This document shows, one piece after another, positions 10,776 through 20,374 of a stretch of DNA of 41,765 bases; position 1 is the first letter of the stretch, and each line of letters opens with the position of its first letter. The position numbers were made by a program, and so were the translations under genes. A model generated the notes under the pieces. The model made no database searches and was not told where the DNA came from. It saw only the letters and a list, made by a program, of their open reading frames with translations. Where the stretch lies: contig JAITOV010000002.1 in assembly GCA_031289735.1 (NCBI GenBank), positions 1-41,765 of the forward strand, given 5' to 3'. The DNA is from Peptococcaceae bacterium. GTDB lineage: Bacteria; Bacillota; Desulfitobacteriia; Desulfitobacteriales; Desulfitobacteriaceae.

Positions 10776-12056
10776 ATGAATACGATTGAACTTGAAACCA
10801 TCAAAAAACTACAGATTGCTGTAAGCAAACTGCTCATAGGTGAAATTGTAGAACCATTGGTTTTACAAGATGTGCGTGACGACGGCGAGGAAGAGGAAGC
10901 ATTGCTGGCGTTCGTCAATAAGTTCAATGTATTAGTTGAGAACATTAATGAAATCTACATATTCGCTCAGGAACTCAGCAAGGCTAATCTGGATGCAGCC
11001 CCGCCTGCGAGAAAGAACTATTTGGCGAGCGCGATTAAAGATTTGCATGCGCAGTTTTTAGCTATCTCTTGGAATATGGAGCAATTAGTCGCCGGAAATA
11101 TGACGGCTAAGATGCCTTATCCGGGACGGTTGTACACAGTTTATAATGAACTCGTGGATAAATTTGCTGATTATGCTCGCCAGGTCAAGGACATAGAGTA
11201 TCGGGTGCAAGATACGGCCTTGCCGCTCAACAGACGGCAATACCAGCATGTTTTGGCTGCTCTGAATAATATGCGCGTCATGGTTTTGGAAGTAGATAGT
11301 CAGGGTGAGATTCTCTTTGCCAATCGCATGGCCAAGAACTACTTGGGCGATATCGCCAATCTACAGTATAATGCGCAGGATAATGATGTATTGCTCCGGA
11401 GTTTAAAATCGTTGTTTACCACTGAGGATCAGCTATTTCCTTTCTCACAGGAAGTTTGTGACAATCGGAGAAACACTTGGTATAAGATCACAGCCGATCG
11501 TATGCAATTACTGGACGGTCAGTTTGGTTATATGTATTTAGTGGATAATATCAGCGAATGGAAACAGAAAGAAACGAAGCTGCAAAGAACAGCTTTTACG
11601 GATGCGCTGACAGGATTGAACAATCGTTGGGTGGGCATGACGGCTTTGCGGGATGCGCTGGTCGAGGCGGAGAACGGGCCGTATTGCGCCGCGTTTATCG
11701 ATGTGGACAATCTAAAAATGATTAACGACGCCTATGGTCATAATGAAGGAGACGAGACGCTAAGACTCATCTCCAATATCCTCAGAAACTCCATTCGCAG
11801 TCAGGACATCGTGTGTCGTTATGGCGGAGATGAGTTTCTCATTGTATTTTGCTTCTGTACCCATATTGAAGCAGAAAAAATCATCCAGCGTATGCAGGAC
11901 GGACTGAGCCATTATCAGAAGAAGAGACCCAAGCCCTACGATATCGGATTTAGTTATGGGTTAGTGAATTTGCAGCGGGGTAAAGGACAGACGATTGCGG
12001 AACTCTTGACCGATATGGATCGTTTGATGTATGAGCAGAAGCGGCAAAAGATATAG
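10776..12056 (+). CDS. diguanylate cyclase with N-terminal sensory/PAS region (GGDEF)
   Basis: TDALTGLNNRW...FIDVDNLKMINDAYGHNEGDE...CRYGGDEFLIVF. Confidence 0.92.
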   Translation: MNTIELETIKKLQIAVSKLLIGEIVEPLVLQDVRDDGEEEEALLAFVNKFNVLVENINEIYIFAQELSKANLDAAPPARKNYLASAIKDLHAQFLAISWNMEQLVAGNMTAKMPYPGRLYTVYNELVDKFADYARQVKDIEYRVQDTALPLNRRQYQHVLAALNNMRVMVLEVDSQGEILFANRMAKNYLGDIANLQYNAQDNDVLLRSLKSLFTTEDQLFPFSQEVCDNRRNTWYKITADRMQLLDGQFGYMYLVDNISEWKQKETKLQRTAFTDALTGLNNRWVGMTALRDALVEAENGPYCAAFIDVDNLKMINDAYGHNEGDETLRLISNILRNSIRSQDIVCRYGGDEFLIVFCFCTHIEAEKIIQRMQDGLSHYQKKRPKPYDIGFSYGLVNLQRGKGQTIAELLTDMDRLMYEQKRQKI

Positions 12057-13775
12057 TCAACCGATTTTGTCGTGAAGGATTGTCAGGGGTAGCCATTGGC
12101 GCAGGCAGCGGTTGAGGTCGGAGATATCCAGGGGTTTCGCTAAAAAGTCAGTGAACTGGTTCTGCAAAAACATGGTCTTGGCGTCATTGACTGTGTTGGC
12201 GGTCAGCGCGATGATGGGAATATCCTGGAGCCGGCCGCCGTATAAACGAATGAGATTGGTTGTTTCGACGCCATCCATACCCGGCATCATATGATCCATA
12301 AAAATGATATGGTAAGCGTTCTCTTTCACCAGTTTCAATGCTTCTTTTCCTGTAGTGACCAGTGTAGGATGTATGTCGAAGACTCCGAGCAGCGCTTCGG
12401 CTACGGCTAGATTAATGCTGATATCATCAACCACCAGAACATTGGCTTCCGGCGCGCTGAATATGTCAGGGATCGTTTCAACGGGTTTTTCATGGGTTGC
12501 CGTACTCAAAACATAAGGCAAGGTCAAAGAAAAGGTAGACCCTTGGCCGTATTCACTTTCACACCACAAGGCTCCGTTCATGATTTGGCACAGCCGGTAA
12601 CTGATCGCCAGGCCTAGGCCGGTTCCCATGATGTGTTTATTTTTTTTGGCGTCAAACTGTTCGAAGGGTTGAAATAGTTTGGGGATGTCTTCTTGGCGGA
12701 TCCCGATGCCCGTGTCTTGTATATCAAAGCGCAGCATGTCGTCGGGTGTAAGTGTTAAAGAAAAACTGACACCCCCATGTTCCGTATACTTGAGGGCATT
12801 GGATAGCAGATTCGTGAGAATCTGCCTGATGCGGTTGTCGTCTCCATAGAGTCTATCCGGTACATTTTCTTGTACATGAAAACTAAGCGCCAAATGTTTC
12901 TGTTCGAATAACAGATTGAACATGTCGGACAAATGATCCAGCAGATGGTACAAACTAAAAGGAGTATTGACAATTTCAAATTTGCCGGCTTCAATCTTAG
13001 AAAAGTCCAGGATATCGTTAACGATGGTTAGCAACGCCTGGGAAGATGTTTGAATATCGGCCAGATATTTTTCTTGCTGAGGAGCTAGTTGGCTGCGGCT
13101 GAGCATCTCTGCCATCCCGATAATCGCATTCATCGGCGTGCGGATTTCGTGTGACATGGTGGCGAGAAAATCAGACTTAGCGTTATTGGCGGCTTCCGCG
13201 CGCTGTTTTTCCTGCATAATATCAGTCATATCGACAAAAACAGCCAATACGCCGGTAGCAATATGCTCTTTTTGTTTAGGGTGCTCATGGATAGGGGTTA
13301 ACTCAATGGTATAAAAGCGCCATTGAGTCTTTGGGTTGAAATTGATCCATTCATTCAGTGTGTGGATCTCTTTGGCGCGTATGACGCGTTGAAACGTGCT
13401 TTGAAATAACTCGAACAGATGCGGTGGCATATACTGGGCAAATACTTCTTCATAGGTACGGTTCTTGAGCATATCAAAATTGTGCGTGCCGGTTACATCC
13501 AAAAACTTCTTCGTACTGAGCACAAAACGCCCGAGGTCGTCAAAAAGCAGGATGATATTCGGGCAGTTTTCCAAGAGAATATTGGTATAGGCTGTTTGTT
13601 GCGCACTCACTTTGGCATACATCGTCTCTAGTACGGTTTTGGTTTCGACGGTTATGGACACTTTGTCCAGCAAACTTTGCGTGCTGCGTAGTTCGCGTTT
13701 CAGGCTTGCCACTTGCTTTTCTAGTTGGCTGATTTGATTTTGTGGGCTTTCTGTTGTGTCAGTGTCGAATGACAA
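12057..13775 (-). CDS. PAS-containing hybrid histidine kinase with C-terminal receiver domain
   Basis: SHEIRTPMNAIIGMAEML H-box, GTGLGLAIS G2 box, receiver IIFMDHMMPGMDGVE. Confidence 0.93.
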   Translation of the reverse strand: MSFDTDTTESPQNQISQLEKQVASLKRELRSTQSLLDKVSITVETKTVLETMYAKVSAQQTAYTNILLENCPNIILLFDDLGRFVLSTKKFLDVTGTHNFDMLKNRTYEEVFAQYMPPHLFELFQSTFQRVIRAKEIHTLNEWINFNPKTQWRFYTIELTPIHEHPKQKEHIATGVLAVFVDMTDIMQEKQRAEAANNAKSDFLATMSHEIRTPMNAIIGMAEMLSRSQLAPQQEKYLADIQTSSQALLTIVNDILDFSKIEAGKFEIVNTPFSLYHLLDHLSDMFNLLFEQKHLALSFHVQENVPDRLYGDDNRIRQILTNLLSNALKYTEHGGVSFSLTLTPDDMLRFDIQDTGIGIRQEDIPKLFQPFEQFDAKKNKHIMGTGLGLAISYRLCQIMNGALWCESEYGQGSTFSLTLPYVLSTATHEKPVETIPDIFSAPEANVLVVDDISINLAVAEALLGVFDIHPTLVTTGKEALKLVKENAYHIIFMDHMMPGMDGVETTNLIRLYGGRLQDIPIIALTANTVNDAKTMFLQNQFTDFLAKPLDISDLNRCLRQWLPLTILHDKIG

Positions 13776-13787
13776 GAGATTACCTCC

Positions 13788-14966
13788 CTAAAAAAGGCAT
13801 AGGATAAAGGCATTATTATGGAACCGGTTGACGGAGACGTTATCTTTAATCTGTGTAGGGCAGGCTTCGCCACCTGAATAGTTCATCATAAATGGTAAAC
13901 GGCCGGCGATTTCATCACGCACTAATTCTATTTCAGCAAAAAAATCACTGCCTAGAGCCATATAACGGCTGATACACGAATAGACCAAAATCCCAGAGGC
14001 GCCGGCGGCATCTTGCAAAGCGGCTTGCACGGCGGCGCGTGTGGTAAGCAACGTGTCGGTTTTTTCGGCAATGCCGAGGTAGATCGTAGATCCCTCTGGC
14101 GTGATCCCTGCGCAGATCGCGTGGTGCTCTTCGTTTAGGCCGATGAACACTTTAGACACAGGAGGGGTGCCGTCGCCGTAGTCCAATACGAAGGGACAAG
14201 AAGCCATGGCGTAGGTATAACCTTCGATATTGGCTGGTATGAGTCCTAAATTCTGAAAGTACTCTGTCACCGGGCGATGGTTGATTTCTTTGATGATGTG
14301 GCAATCCGCTGAAGTGATCAAAGCCGGATGGTTGATTAACTTATCAGGGGATATCGTGGCGATATAGAATTTTGGCTGCAATGCGCCATAGATCAGAATC
14401 AAGGAAAGAGCGTCACGGTAAGGCTCTCCATTATAGAGCATATAGGATTTTTGAAAACCTGGCGTATCATCAACGGCGAGCGTGCCAAAGCAGGGCGCTC
14501 CATGGGACAGCCTGGTGAGGGTATTTACGTAGTCATCTCCGAACTTATCGGCTCGGTAAGGACCGAACATAAAAAGTAACGCAGGGTCTGAACTTTGCGC
14601 AGCGGCGGCTTCTTGGTAGGCTTGCTCAATCGCTGCCGTGGTCTGATCAATAATTGAACCGGTGCGCGCGACCTTGAAGGTTAAGTCGTCGCTGGTCAGA
14701 ACCATGAGGCTGAGATGCAACATGCCGATGGCGTCTCCGGTTGCCTGCACGGTCGTGATGGTGCCAACGACGTCAAACGGTAAACTGTCGCAAATGGTCT
14801 TAGCGGCGCCGGAGTCAACAAATTCAGAATGACAGGCGATGATACCGACCGAGTTGCTGCGGAGTTGTTCTGCTGGACGGAGCTGGTCAAGGATTTCTTG
14901 GACCGCGGTTGCGCTATTATCAATCTCTGTGGTATACGCTGTTAATGTTTTGAGCATAGCATGCAC
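13788..14966 (-). CDS. FIST N/C domain-containing sensor protein
   Basis: N-terminal segment and C-terminal CISRYMALG...E...FMMNYSGGEACP typical of FIST proteins; adjacent kinase. Confidence 0.85.
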   Translation of the reverse strand: MHAMLKTLTAYTTEIDNSATAVQEILDQLRPAEQLRSNSVGIIACHSEFVDSGAAKTICDSLPFDVVGTITTVQATGDAIGMLHLSLMVLTSDDLTFKVARTGSIIDQTTAAIEQAYQEAAAAQSSDPALLFMFGPYRADKFGDDYVNTLTRLSHGAPCFGTLAVDDTPGFQKSYMLYNGEPYRDALSLILIYGALQPKFYIATISPDKLINHPALITSADCHIIKEINHRPVTEYFQNLGLIPANIEGYTYAMASCPFVLDYGDGTPPVSKVFIGLNEEHHAICAGITPEGSTIYLGIAEKTDTLLTTRAAVQAALQDAAGASGILVYSCISRYMALGSDFFAEIELVRDEIAGRLPFMMNYSGGEACPTQIKDNVSVNRFHNNAFILCLF

Positions 14967-15099
14967 TCCTTGCCTAAATTTTTTATCACCAGAGAAGCGC
15001 TCTCTAGCAAGGCATTTGCTTGAAATGATACGATTAAAATTATTATATAGTAAAAATAAGGAAAAGTATAGGGATTTTTGGCGGGATGCGGTGTCTGGC

Positions 15100-16029
15100 T
15101 TAATACGGAAGGATGGTACACTCGGGCGGCTGAGTCCCTTGATGCAAGGTGAATTTCGTGATCTCCGGCAGGACGTTCAAACGGAAGGGTAAGCGGCTGC
15201 AACCGATGCCCCGGTTGATATACAGGGGAATGTTCTGGATGATGTGATAGCCTTCGTATATGCCTTTATCGCCCAAATAGGTGTTGGTAATGAATGGCTT
15301 CAGGCCGGGTAGGCGAATCTGTCCTCCGTGTGTGTGCCCGGTCAGTAATAAGTCCGCGCCATATTTGGCGACAAAATCCAGACAATCACTGGAATGGGCG
15401 AGTGCCAGGCGAAAAGATGTGACGCTTTCTTCCAGGAGCGGCGTATACGCAAGTTTCACATTATCGCGCGATGTGGACGGGTCATCGATGCCGATAACCC
15501 ATAGATCTAACTCGGGCAGGAACTCGGATTGGTTACGCAGCAGGATCCAGCCGCTTTCCTGGATCAACTCGGTATAGCGATTGAAGAGGGAGCTGGAAAA
15601 ATAACGATAGTCATGGTTGCCGGGGACGAAATAGCAGGCCGGAGAGGTGCGTAAGGCAGATAGATAGGCGGCTGATTTATCCAGGTCGGCGCGCGCGCTG
15701 ACCAGATCCCCCGTAAAGACTACGAGATCTGGCTGATGCTTCCGCAGGATAGCGGCGATTCTCTCTGCCGAAATTCTCAGGGTATAAAGATGCAGGTCAG
15801 ACAACTGGATCAAGCACTTGCCTTCTAAAACGGGGGATAACTGAGGATAATAGAGGTCCCAGGCATACATCCGCAAGGCGATACTATCGTGATTAAGCCA
15901 TCCGGACGCGCCAACAATACTGACAGGTATCGCGGTCATCAGCTTATGGCTCGCGATAAAACCGGTCAGACGGCGTATAAACGTACGACGTGTCATAGGT
16001 TGCGGGTATCTACTTGATCTTTTACGCAT
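15100..16029 (-). CDS. membrane-associated metallophosphoesterase (YkuE/YaeI-like)
   Basis: IQLSDLHLY, VFTGDLVSAR, VPGNHDYRY, LLTGHTHGGQIRLPG metallophosphatase motifs; RR-containing N-terminus. Confidence 0.9.
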   Translation of the reverse strand: MRKRSSRYPQPMTRRTFIRRLTGFIASHKLMTAIPVSIVGASGWLNHDSIALRMYAWDLYYPQLSPVLEGKCLIQLSDLHLYTLRISAERIAAILRKHQPDLVVFTGDLVSARADLDKSAAYLSALRTSPACYFVPGNHDYRYFSSSLFNRYTELIQESGWILLRNQSEFLPELDLWVIGIDDPSTSRDNVKLAYTPLLEESVTSFRLALAHSSDCLDFVAKYGADLLLTGHTHGGQIRLPGLKPFITNTYLGDKGIYEGYHIIQNIPLYINRGIGCSRLPFRLNVLPEITKFTLHQGTQPPECTILPY

Positions 16030-16079
16030 GAGCGTTCCTTTCAGCGAACCTTTACGTTATATTTTTCGGAAAAAGTTGC

Positions 16080-16121
16080 TAAACTAATTAGCGCCAAAAA
16101 AGTGTCTATAGGATTAGTTTA
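16080..16121. repeat. inverted repeat TAAACTAAT-N24-ATTAGTTTA upstream of the 16176 gene
   Basis: Perfect 9-bp arms at 16080-16088 and 16113-16121. Confidence 0.7.
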
Positions 16122-16175
16122 ACGAATTGTTCCGTTCTAAGCAATTCACACGTATGATAGATTGAAGGAAATAAT

Positions 16176-16784
16176 ATGCGTAGAGGAGGAAATGCGGTGA
16201 AATTTGGAGGTTCGATGCGTAATACACAAAGTGTAAGGCTGAATGGCGCAGCCGTACCGCACAAAGGCGGATCCGCAGCGCCACAGGCAGATCATCCGCA
16301 GGGTCAAACAGGATACCGTGAATGGCGATTGCAGACGATACAGCCGGGTATACCGGGAAGTGGTTTAGCTGTTGTCGCGGGGGACAGCAAGTTCTTATTG
16401 ATGGCGTATTTGCCTTCCCCGCAAGCTTTAGCTCAAATGACTGGCGGCAACATCTCAGCCGGGTATGTTTGTTATCTGGCGGATAGCAAAGGAAAGACCG
16501 GCTTTATGGTTGGTGTATTAAATCACTCGGGCAACGGGATGTATCAGCTGTTCTTCCAAAGCCCTGTACCGTTAACACCCTATGCGCGCGTTCTCGTCTC
16601 CCTGGAAAACCTGCAAAAGGCCGGTCAAGTACCCAAGGGGAGGATTTTACTGTCCGGCAGCACGTCCGGATCGCCGCTGATCTGGTTTAAGCCTATGGGA
16701 AAAGTGGCTAAATCAGCTGGCAGCGCGCTTGGCAAGGCGATCGGTGGCCTGATCAAGCGCAAACCAACGGCTTTGTCTGAGTAA
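16176..16784 (+). CDS. hypothetical protein (about 195-202 aa), no family recognised
   Basis: Long ORF with protein-like composition and upstream SD; alternative GTG start at 16197. Confidence 0.7.
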   Translation: MRRGGNAVKFGGSMRNTQSVRLNGAAVPHKGGSAAPQADHPQGQTGYREWRLQTIQPGIPGSGLAVVAGDSKFLLMAYLPSPQALAQMTGGNISAGYVCYLADSKGKTGFMVGVLNHSGNGMYQLFFQSPVPLTPYARVLVSLENLQKAGQVPKGRILLSGSTSGSPLIWFKPMGKVAKSAGSALGKAIGGLIKRKPTALSE

Positions 16785-16894
16785 GACCATCCGGCAGACC
16801 TATATTCGCCGGAAGAAAAGCAGTACGCTGATGTTGGGATGAGGCTAGATCCAAATCCCAACTCCTAACTCCTCCGCGCCTGAGCAGAGCTGGC

Positions 16895-16918
16895 AAAAAA
16901 AGGACGCCTGGCGGCGTC
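16895..16918 (-). terminator. intrinsic terminator for the YlbF-like gene (minus strand)
   Basis: On minus strand GACGCC-GCCA-GGCGTC followed by C and a T7 run. Confidence 0.75.
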
Positions 16919-16937
16919 AAGTGAAGAGAGGAGAGTC

Positions 16938-17414
16938 TTATGGCAAAAAGCCCTTCAAGTCGATCCCTTTGAGATCCGCCGGAACTTCCAAGGGCGGCAT
17001 CTGTTTACCTCCGCTGATCGTATCCAGCAATTGCTGAGCCATTTTTTTCAATCCGTCCGGCAAGGGCAGTTGATCCGCGTTGGGTAAGCCGTGAATGGTT
17101 GTGGTCAAGGCAAGTTGAACCATAGCCATTATCTTGTCGAAACTCTGCTGTTGCGCAAAGAATTCTCTAATCAGCGGATATTTATTGGCGAGTTTGATTT
17201 TCGTCTCCAGGTGGGCGAGGGCTTCTTTCTCCGGAACGATCTGGCTGAGCATCTGGGCGGATACGAGCTGCCGTTCTTTTTCTTGATATTGCAGAAAGGC
17301 TGCGCGGGAAACCGGATCGGCCATGATCTCGGCTTCGGCTGCTTTGATCGCCTGTACTTCCGGGGTTTGCGCGATTGCTTCGCCTAATGCGCGGGCTTTA
17401 GCCAAATAACTCAT
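16938..17414 (-). CDS. YlbF/YmcA family protein
   Basis: LAKARALGEAIAQTPEVQAIKAAEAEIMADPVSRAAFLQYQEKERQL typical of the com_ylbF fold. Confidence 0.85.
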   Translation of the reverse strand: MSYLAKARALGEAIAQTPEVQAIKAAEAEIMADPVSRAAFLQYQEKERQLVSAQMLSQIVPEKEALAHLETKIKLANKYPLIREFFAQQQSFDKIMAMVQLALTTTIHGLPNADQLPLPDGLKKMAQQLLDTISGGKQMPPLEVPADLKGIDLKGFLP

Positions 17415-17588
17415 ACATACGCCTCCTCAATCTTTTCCTAATGTAAAATATGCGCGGCAGGGAGGGGGGGTGAAGGCCGGTAAAAGAAAAGAAAGGGAAA
17501 AAGAGATTTGTGTAGAAGTTATTTTGGCGGAAGTGATTGCCCAAGCAACGAACATGGCGCGACAATCGGGTGATACGAGGGTAGAAAA

Positions 17589-18269
17589 ATGCGTACATAT
17601 AAATTACAGATCCGGGTCATTCAATTGGCAGTTATGCTTACAGCCATCCTGATCTTGGCAGTTTGGCTGGGCAATACGCTGGTGCGTCAGGAAGAATCCG
17701 GCGCCCTCACGCCGGGCCTAGTGCATACGACAGAGCTGGAGAATACCAAAATCGTAGCGCTGGGTGATTCATTTACCTTGGGCTATCCGGGAACCCAGAA
17801 GAAATCTTGGCCGCAGATCGCGGCGGAGCAATTACAGATCACCATCGTCAATAAAGGACAAGCTGGGCAAACAGCCAAAGACTTGCTCGCGCGTTTGGAT
17901 CAGGACGTCGTCAGCGAAGACCCGGGGCGAGTGATCCTCTTTGCCGGCAACGGAGATGTGCTGCAAGGTGTTCCGCTGGCCGATTTTCAAAATGACATGA
18001 AACAATTAATCGCCAAAGCCGAGGAACAGGGCATCGTAACGATTCTGGCGCCGCCGCTGCCTTTTCCCGGCTACAAGCAAGAGATTGAAGAAATTCGCCA
18101 GTGGGAGCAAGAGTATGCCGAGGCTCAGGGCATACTCTTGCTGGATTTTCGTCTGGTATTATTTAATCCCGATAACACATACCTGAGCGGTCTGTCTGAT
18201 GACAAAAAATATCCCTCAACGAAGGGTTATAAGACGATGGGAGATTATGCGGCGCAAATCCTGAAATAA
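17589..18269 (+). CDS. SGNH/GDSL hydrolase family protein, membrane anchored
   Basis: N-terminal TM, IVALGDSFTLGYPG block I, FAGNGD block III-like, YPSTKGYKTMGDYAAQIL. Confidence 0.87.
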   Translation: MRTYKLQIRVIQLAVMLTAILILAVWLGNTLVRQEESGALTPGLVHTTELENTKIVALGDSFTLGYPGTQKKSWPQIAAEQLQITIVNKGQAGQTAKDLLARLDQDVVSEDPGRVILFAGNGDVLQGVPLADFQNDMKQLIAKAEEQGIVTILAPPLPFPGYKQEIEEIRQWEQEYAEAQGILLLDFRLVLFNPDNTYLSGLSDDKKYPSTKGYKTMGDYAAQILK

Positions 18270-18288
18270 GCGCAACAATCTATGCCGG

Positions 18289-19074
18289 TCACACGAGCAA
18301 CAGGCTCATGCCGCTAAATAAGATAAAGCCGCCGCAACCGCTGAAGACGGCGTAACGGGGTTGCAGTTCGCGTGAAAGCGGCCAGAGTTCCACCAGAACC
18401 AGATAAGACATCGCTCCTGCGGCCAATGCCAGAAAGAACGAGAGGCTGTTATGCGCCAACTGCAGCGCTACGAGGCCGATGAACGCGCCGAGCGGTGTGA
18501 AGACAGCGATCGCCAGATTCAGGGCGAAGATCTTCCAGCGGCGGATCTTGGCCATCAACAAAGGGGTTGCGGTAGCCATGCCTTCCGGAAAGTTGTGGAG
18601 GGCAATCGCCAGAGCGATAACGGCGCCGAGCTGGGCATGGCTTTCCTGACCGATGGCGATAGCCATACCTTCCGGCAGGTCGTGTAACGCGATTCCGGCG
18701 GCGACCAGTACGCCGAGGCGTTTAAACTGTTGACGGCGGTTGAAAGGAGAGCTCCCGCTGGGGGGCTGGAGCTTTTGCTTCGCCAGGTGCATCACCAGCA
18801 AACCGGCGCTCAAGCCGGGGATCAATTGCCAACGCGCTCCCGTTTGCCAAGCAGCGGGGATGAGGTCCAGTAGGACGACAGAAGCCATAATACCGCAAGC
18901 TCCAGCCAGTAGACCGGCCAGGAGCTTTTCTTGCGGGTGTTTCAGCAAGATGGCGCATAGGCTGCCCAGCGTAGTCGCCAGGCCGGCAATTGTACTGACC
19001 GTTAAAATCGCCTCCAGATTTTCCACATGACAGACGCTCCTTTCATCCGGATAGAACATCCTATGGGCCGGCAA
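18289..19074 (-). CDS. ZIP family metal transporter
   Basis: ALHDLPEGMAIAIG and ALHNFPEGMATATPL metal-binding helices. Confidence 0.92.
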   Translation of the reverse strand: MPAHRMFYPDERSVCHVENLEAILTVSTIAGLATTLGSLCAILLKHPQEKLLAGLLAGACGIMASVVLLDLIPAAWQTGARWQLIPGLSAGLLVMHLAKQKLQPPSGSSPFNRRQQFKRLGVLVAAGIALHDLPEGMAIAIGQESHAQLGAVIALAIALHNFPEGMATATPLLMAKIRRWKIFALNLAIAVFTPLGAFIGLVALQLAHNSLSFFLALAAGAMSYLVLVELWPLSRELQPRYAVFSGCGGFILFSGMSLLLV

Positions 19075-19146
19075 GGTTTTTTATACGGCGTCAACGGTAC
19101 GTTGATTAAACTTCTCTTTCTCGGGACAGACTGGAGGTAGGATGTT

Positions 19147-19776
19147 TTGAGAAAAGAGGGACATAGAGTGAAAACACGGATCGTCTTATTCCTCATTCCT
19201 TTGCTGTTATTTGCTTGGCCGAAAGGTGCGGCGGTAGATGGCCGGGCGCCAGCGTATAGAGCGGAACAGACGGAGTGCATCCGTTTTCATGTGCTGGCGC
19301 ATTCCGATGCGCCGGAAGACCAGAGCGTCAAACGAGCGGTGCGTGACGCCATCCTGGAACGGGTAGCCCCGGAACTGGCGCGTTCCCAATCTCTGGCGGA
19401 ATCACGGGAAATCCTGCAAGCGCTTTTAACGGTCATGGCGGAAACCGCGCGCCAGGAGATCGTTCGCCAAGGACGAACGGATGCGGTGCGGATAGAATAC
19501 GGACAATTTGATTTCCCGACGAAATCCTATGGCACGTTGGTTTTACCGGCAGGGAAATATGAGGCCGTGCGCATCTGTATCGGTCGTGCGGAAGGTTCAA
19601 ATTGGTGGTGCGTATTATTCCCGCCGTTGTGCTTTGTCGATATCGAACACGCCACAGCTGTTCCGGTCGATGGAAAGCCAGGTATGGGTCTGCACCAGAC
19701 AGAGCCTGCGCCGTCAGCCACGGAAGAACGTACACACCCGAGGGTTTGGATCTGGGAGAAAATCAAAAACCATTAG
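19147..19776 (+). CDS. spoIIR: stage II sporulation protein R
   Basis: IRFHVLAHSDAPEDQSVKRAVRDAIL and WWCVLFPPLCFVD signatures. Confidence 0.94.
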   Translation: MRKEGHRVKTRIVLFLIPLLLFAWPKGAAVDGRAPAYRAEQTECIRFHVLAHSDAPEDQSVKRAVRDAILERVAPELARSQSLAESREILQALLTVMAETARQEIVRQGRTDAVRIEYGQFDFPTKSYGTLVLPAGKYEAVRICIGRAEGSNWWCVLFPPLCFVDIEHATAVPVDGKPGMGLHQTEPAPSATEERTHPRVWIWEKIKNH

Positions 19777-19814
19777 ACGCCGCTGTAATTTTTCAGGCAA
19801 AATAAATACAAAAG

Positions 19815-19851
19815 GCGCAACGCGAACGTTCTTGGAATGAACGTTTTGCGC
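19815..19851. terminator. bulged hairpin between convergent genes, possible bidirectional terminator
   Basis: GCGCAA-(CGCG bulge)-AACGTTC-TTGGAAT-GAACGTT-TTGCGC; 13 bp with one 4-nt bulge. Confidence 0.5.
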
Positions 19852-19886
19852 TACGCCCTGTTGCGTGCTAGATGAAGGTTATTAGA

Positions 19887-20102
19887 TTAATGTGCTAAAC
19901 CGGCATTGACGCCTTTTAAACTCTTCTTTTCTCTGAGTTTAAGCTGTGCCGTTGTCGGCAGTACTCCGAACACTCCGCCGCCCAGGGCTGCGTAGGTTAC
20001 AACCTTGCGATATTCTTCATCTACGAGATCGGTCGTGCGGCCATGGAAGGATACCGGATGGGTAATTTCCTGATTGAGATCCTTTTTGTTTTCGTTTGTC
20101 AT
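19887..20102 (-). CDS. small hypothetical protein (71 aa from ATG at 20102)
   Basis: MTNENKKDLNQEITHPVSFHGRTTDLVDEEYRKVVTYAALGGGVFGVLPTTAQLKLREKKSLKGVNAGLAH; minus-strand GGAG SD. Confidence 0.65.
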   Translation of the reverse strand: MTNENKKDLNQEITHPVSFHGRTTDLVDEEYRKVVTYAALGGGVFGVLPTTAQLKLREKKSLKGVNAGLAH

Positions 20103-20374
20103 AATAAATCCACTCCTATACTTCTTTATATATTTTGTCTTGTGCTTGCGCACTGTTCTTTTGTCTTGTTAATTCTATTATATTACAAATAAATAATATG
20201 TCAATACCCTTAGTTACAAAAATATAATATTTATATTTTCAAATTATTTCCTATTTTCTAGACGTACAAGCTTTACTTCCATTATCATCTTGCAGAGCCG
20301 GGGATTTTGCGATAGAATCATGCTTGTAGCCAGCCGTCACAAAAATAAGTATAGTAGGAGGTTTAGAGGTAGAC

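Noticed and set aside
14995-15015. Palindrome-like AGAGAAGCGCTCTCT near the FIST gene start
   Set aside because: Short and imperfect; not distinguishable from chance.
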